Positions 13,987 to 15,176 of a DNA stretch of 15,176 nt are shown piece by piece. The notes below the pieces were generated by a model. That model saw nothing but the letters and a program-made list of their open reading frames with translations. It had not been told where the DNA came from and made no database searches. Made by a program: the position numbers and the translations under genes. Each line of letters begins with the position of its first letter. Within the stretch, counting starts at the first letter, position 1. Origin of the DNA: an uncultured Bacilli bacterium. Its GTDB lineage: Bacteria; Bacillota_I; Bacilli_A; RF39; UBA660. Location of the stretch: contig CAJTXY010000030.1 of NCBI GenBank assembly GCA_910583685.1, forward strand, positions 1-15,176. Reading direction: 5' to 3'.

Positions 13987-14000
13987 ATAAACAAAAAAAA

Positions 14001-14110
14001 TTCTTGGCGGCGTCTTATTTTCGCGATAAAACTATCGTCAGCGCTGAAGAGCTTAACTTCTGTGTTCGGGATGGGAACAGGTGTACCCTCTTCGCTATTG
14101 CTACCAAGAA
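14001..14110 (-). rRNA. rrf: 5S ribosomal RNA
   Basis: The minus strand carries a complete 5S rRNA of about 110 bases. The terminal helix pairs TTCTTGG at the 5' end with CCAAGAA at the 3' end. The conserved internal segments CACCTGTTCCCATCCCGAAC and AGAAGTTAAGCTC are intact. It follows 23S by about 60 bases. The ends are placed by the terminal helix and may be off by a few bases. Confidence 0.95.
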
Positions 14111-14172
14111 AATATATAGAGAAACAATTCTCCGAAAACCTAAGATATCGTGTTCATCAAATTAATTAAATA
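14111..14172 (-). other. 23S-5S spacer
   Basis: This spacer of about 60 bases is AT-rich and contains no tRNA gene. A small GAGAA/TTCTC hairpin (14119-14132) is the only structure seen and may be part of rRNA processing. Confidence 0.6.

Positions 14173-15176
<1,004 letters not shown>

Overview
The window is AT-rich DNA from a low-GC Gram-positive bacterium (Bacillota). I infer a gut-type lineage such as Erysipelotrichia or RF39-like Bacilli, but cannot fix the genus. The reasons are LPXTG-type sorting signals with dedicated sortases, purine-rich Shine-Dalgarno sites before most genes, the Bacillus-like gene order tsaE-tsaB-rimI-tsaD, and 23S and 5S rRNA genes about 60 bases apart with no tRNA between them. 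TGA is used as a stop (tsaE), so the code is the standard bacterial one and not the Mollicutes UGA=Trp code. Every gene lies on the minus strand, so transcription runs from high to low coordinates.

Layout in order of transcription: (1) 15176-14001, the end of an rRNA operon: about 1 kb of the 3' part of 23S rRNA, then 5S rRNA, then an intrinsic terminator at 13962-13986. (2) 13861-11785, two tandem paralogous family 2 glycosyltransferases, separated by a terminator and a new promoter. (3) 11683-9211, a tight four-gene operon for the universal tRNA modification t6A (tsaE, tsaB, tsaD) plus the ribosomal-protein acetyltransferase gene rimI, with a strong-looking promoter at 11716-11745 and a terminator at 9142-9166. 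(4) 9043-6429, a two-gene unit of a FIST-domain sensor-like protein and an NAD(P)-dependent aldehyde dehydrogenase. (5) 6154-179, a five-gene pilus operon: a large adhesin with three SHIRT-like repeats, a small ancillary pilin, the LPFTG major pilin, a class C sortase and a class B sortase. It is bounded by two candidate promoters upstream and a U-tailed terminator downstream.

The pilus operon is the accessory island. The class C sortase should polymerise the major pilin through its LPFTG signal, probably placing the LPNTG adhesin at the tip. The small pilin has a displaced, non-canonical sorting region (KPNTG). The operon-encoded class B sortase may have evolved to recognise it and anchor the fibre to the wall. 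The FIST/aldehyde dehydrogenase pair is the other notable unit: a ligand-binding type domain with no attached signalling module, co-transcribed with an aldehyde-oxidising enzyme. The rRNA, t6A and glycosyltransferase regions look ordinary apart from the glycosyltransferase duplication.

Corrected starts, based on ribosome binding sites and promoters: class B sortase at 961, aldehyde dehydrogenase at 7868, tsaE at 11683, tsaD at 10215. No CRISPR array, insertion sequence, integrase, attachment site or tRNA was seen.
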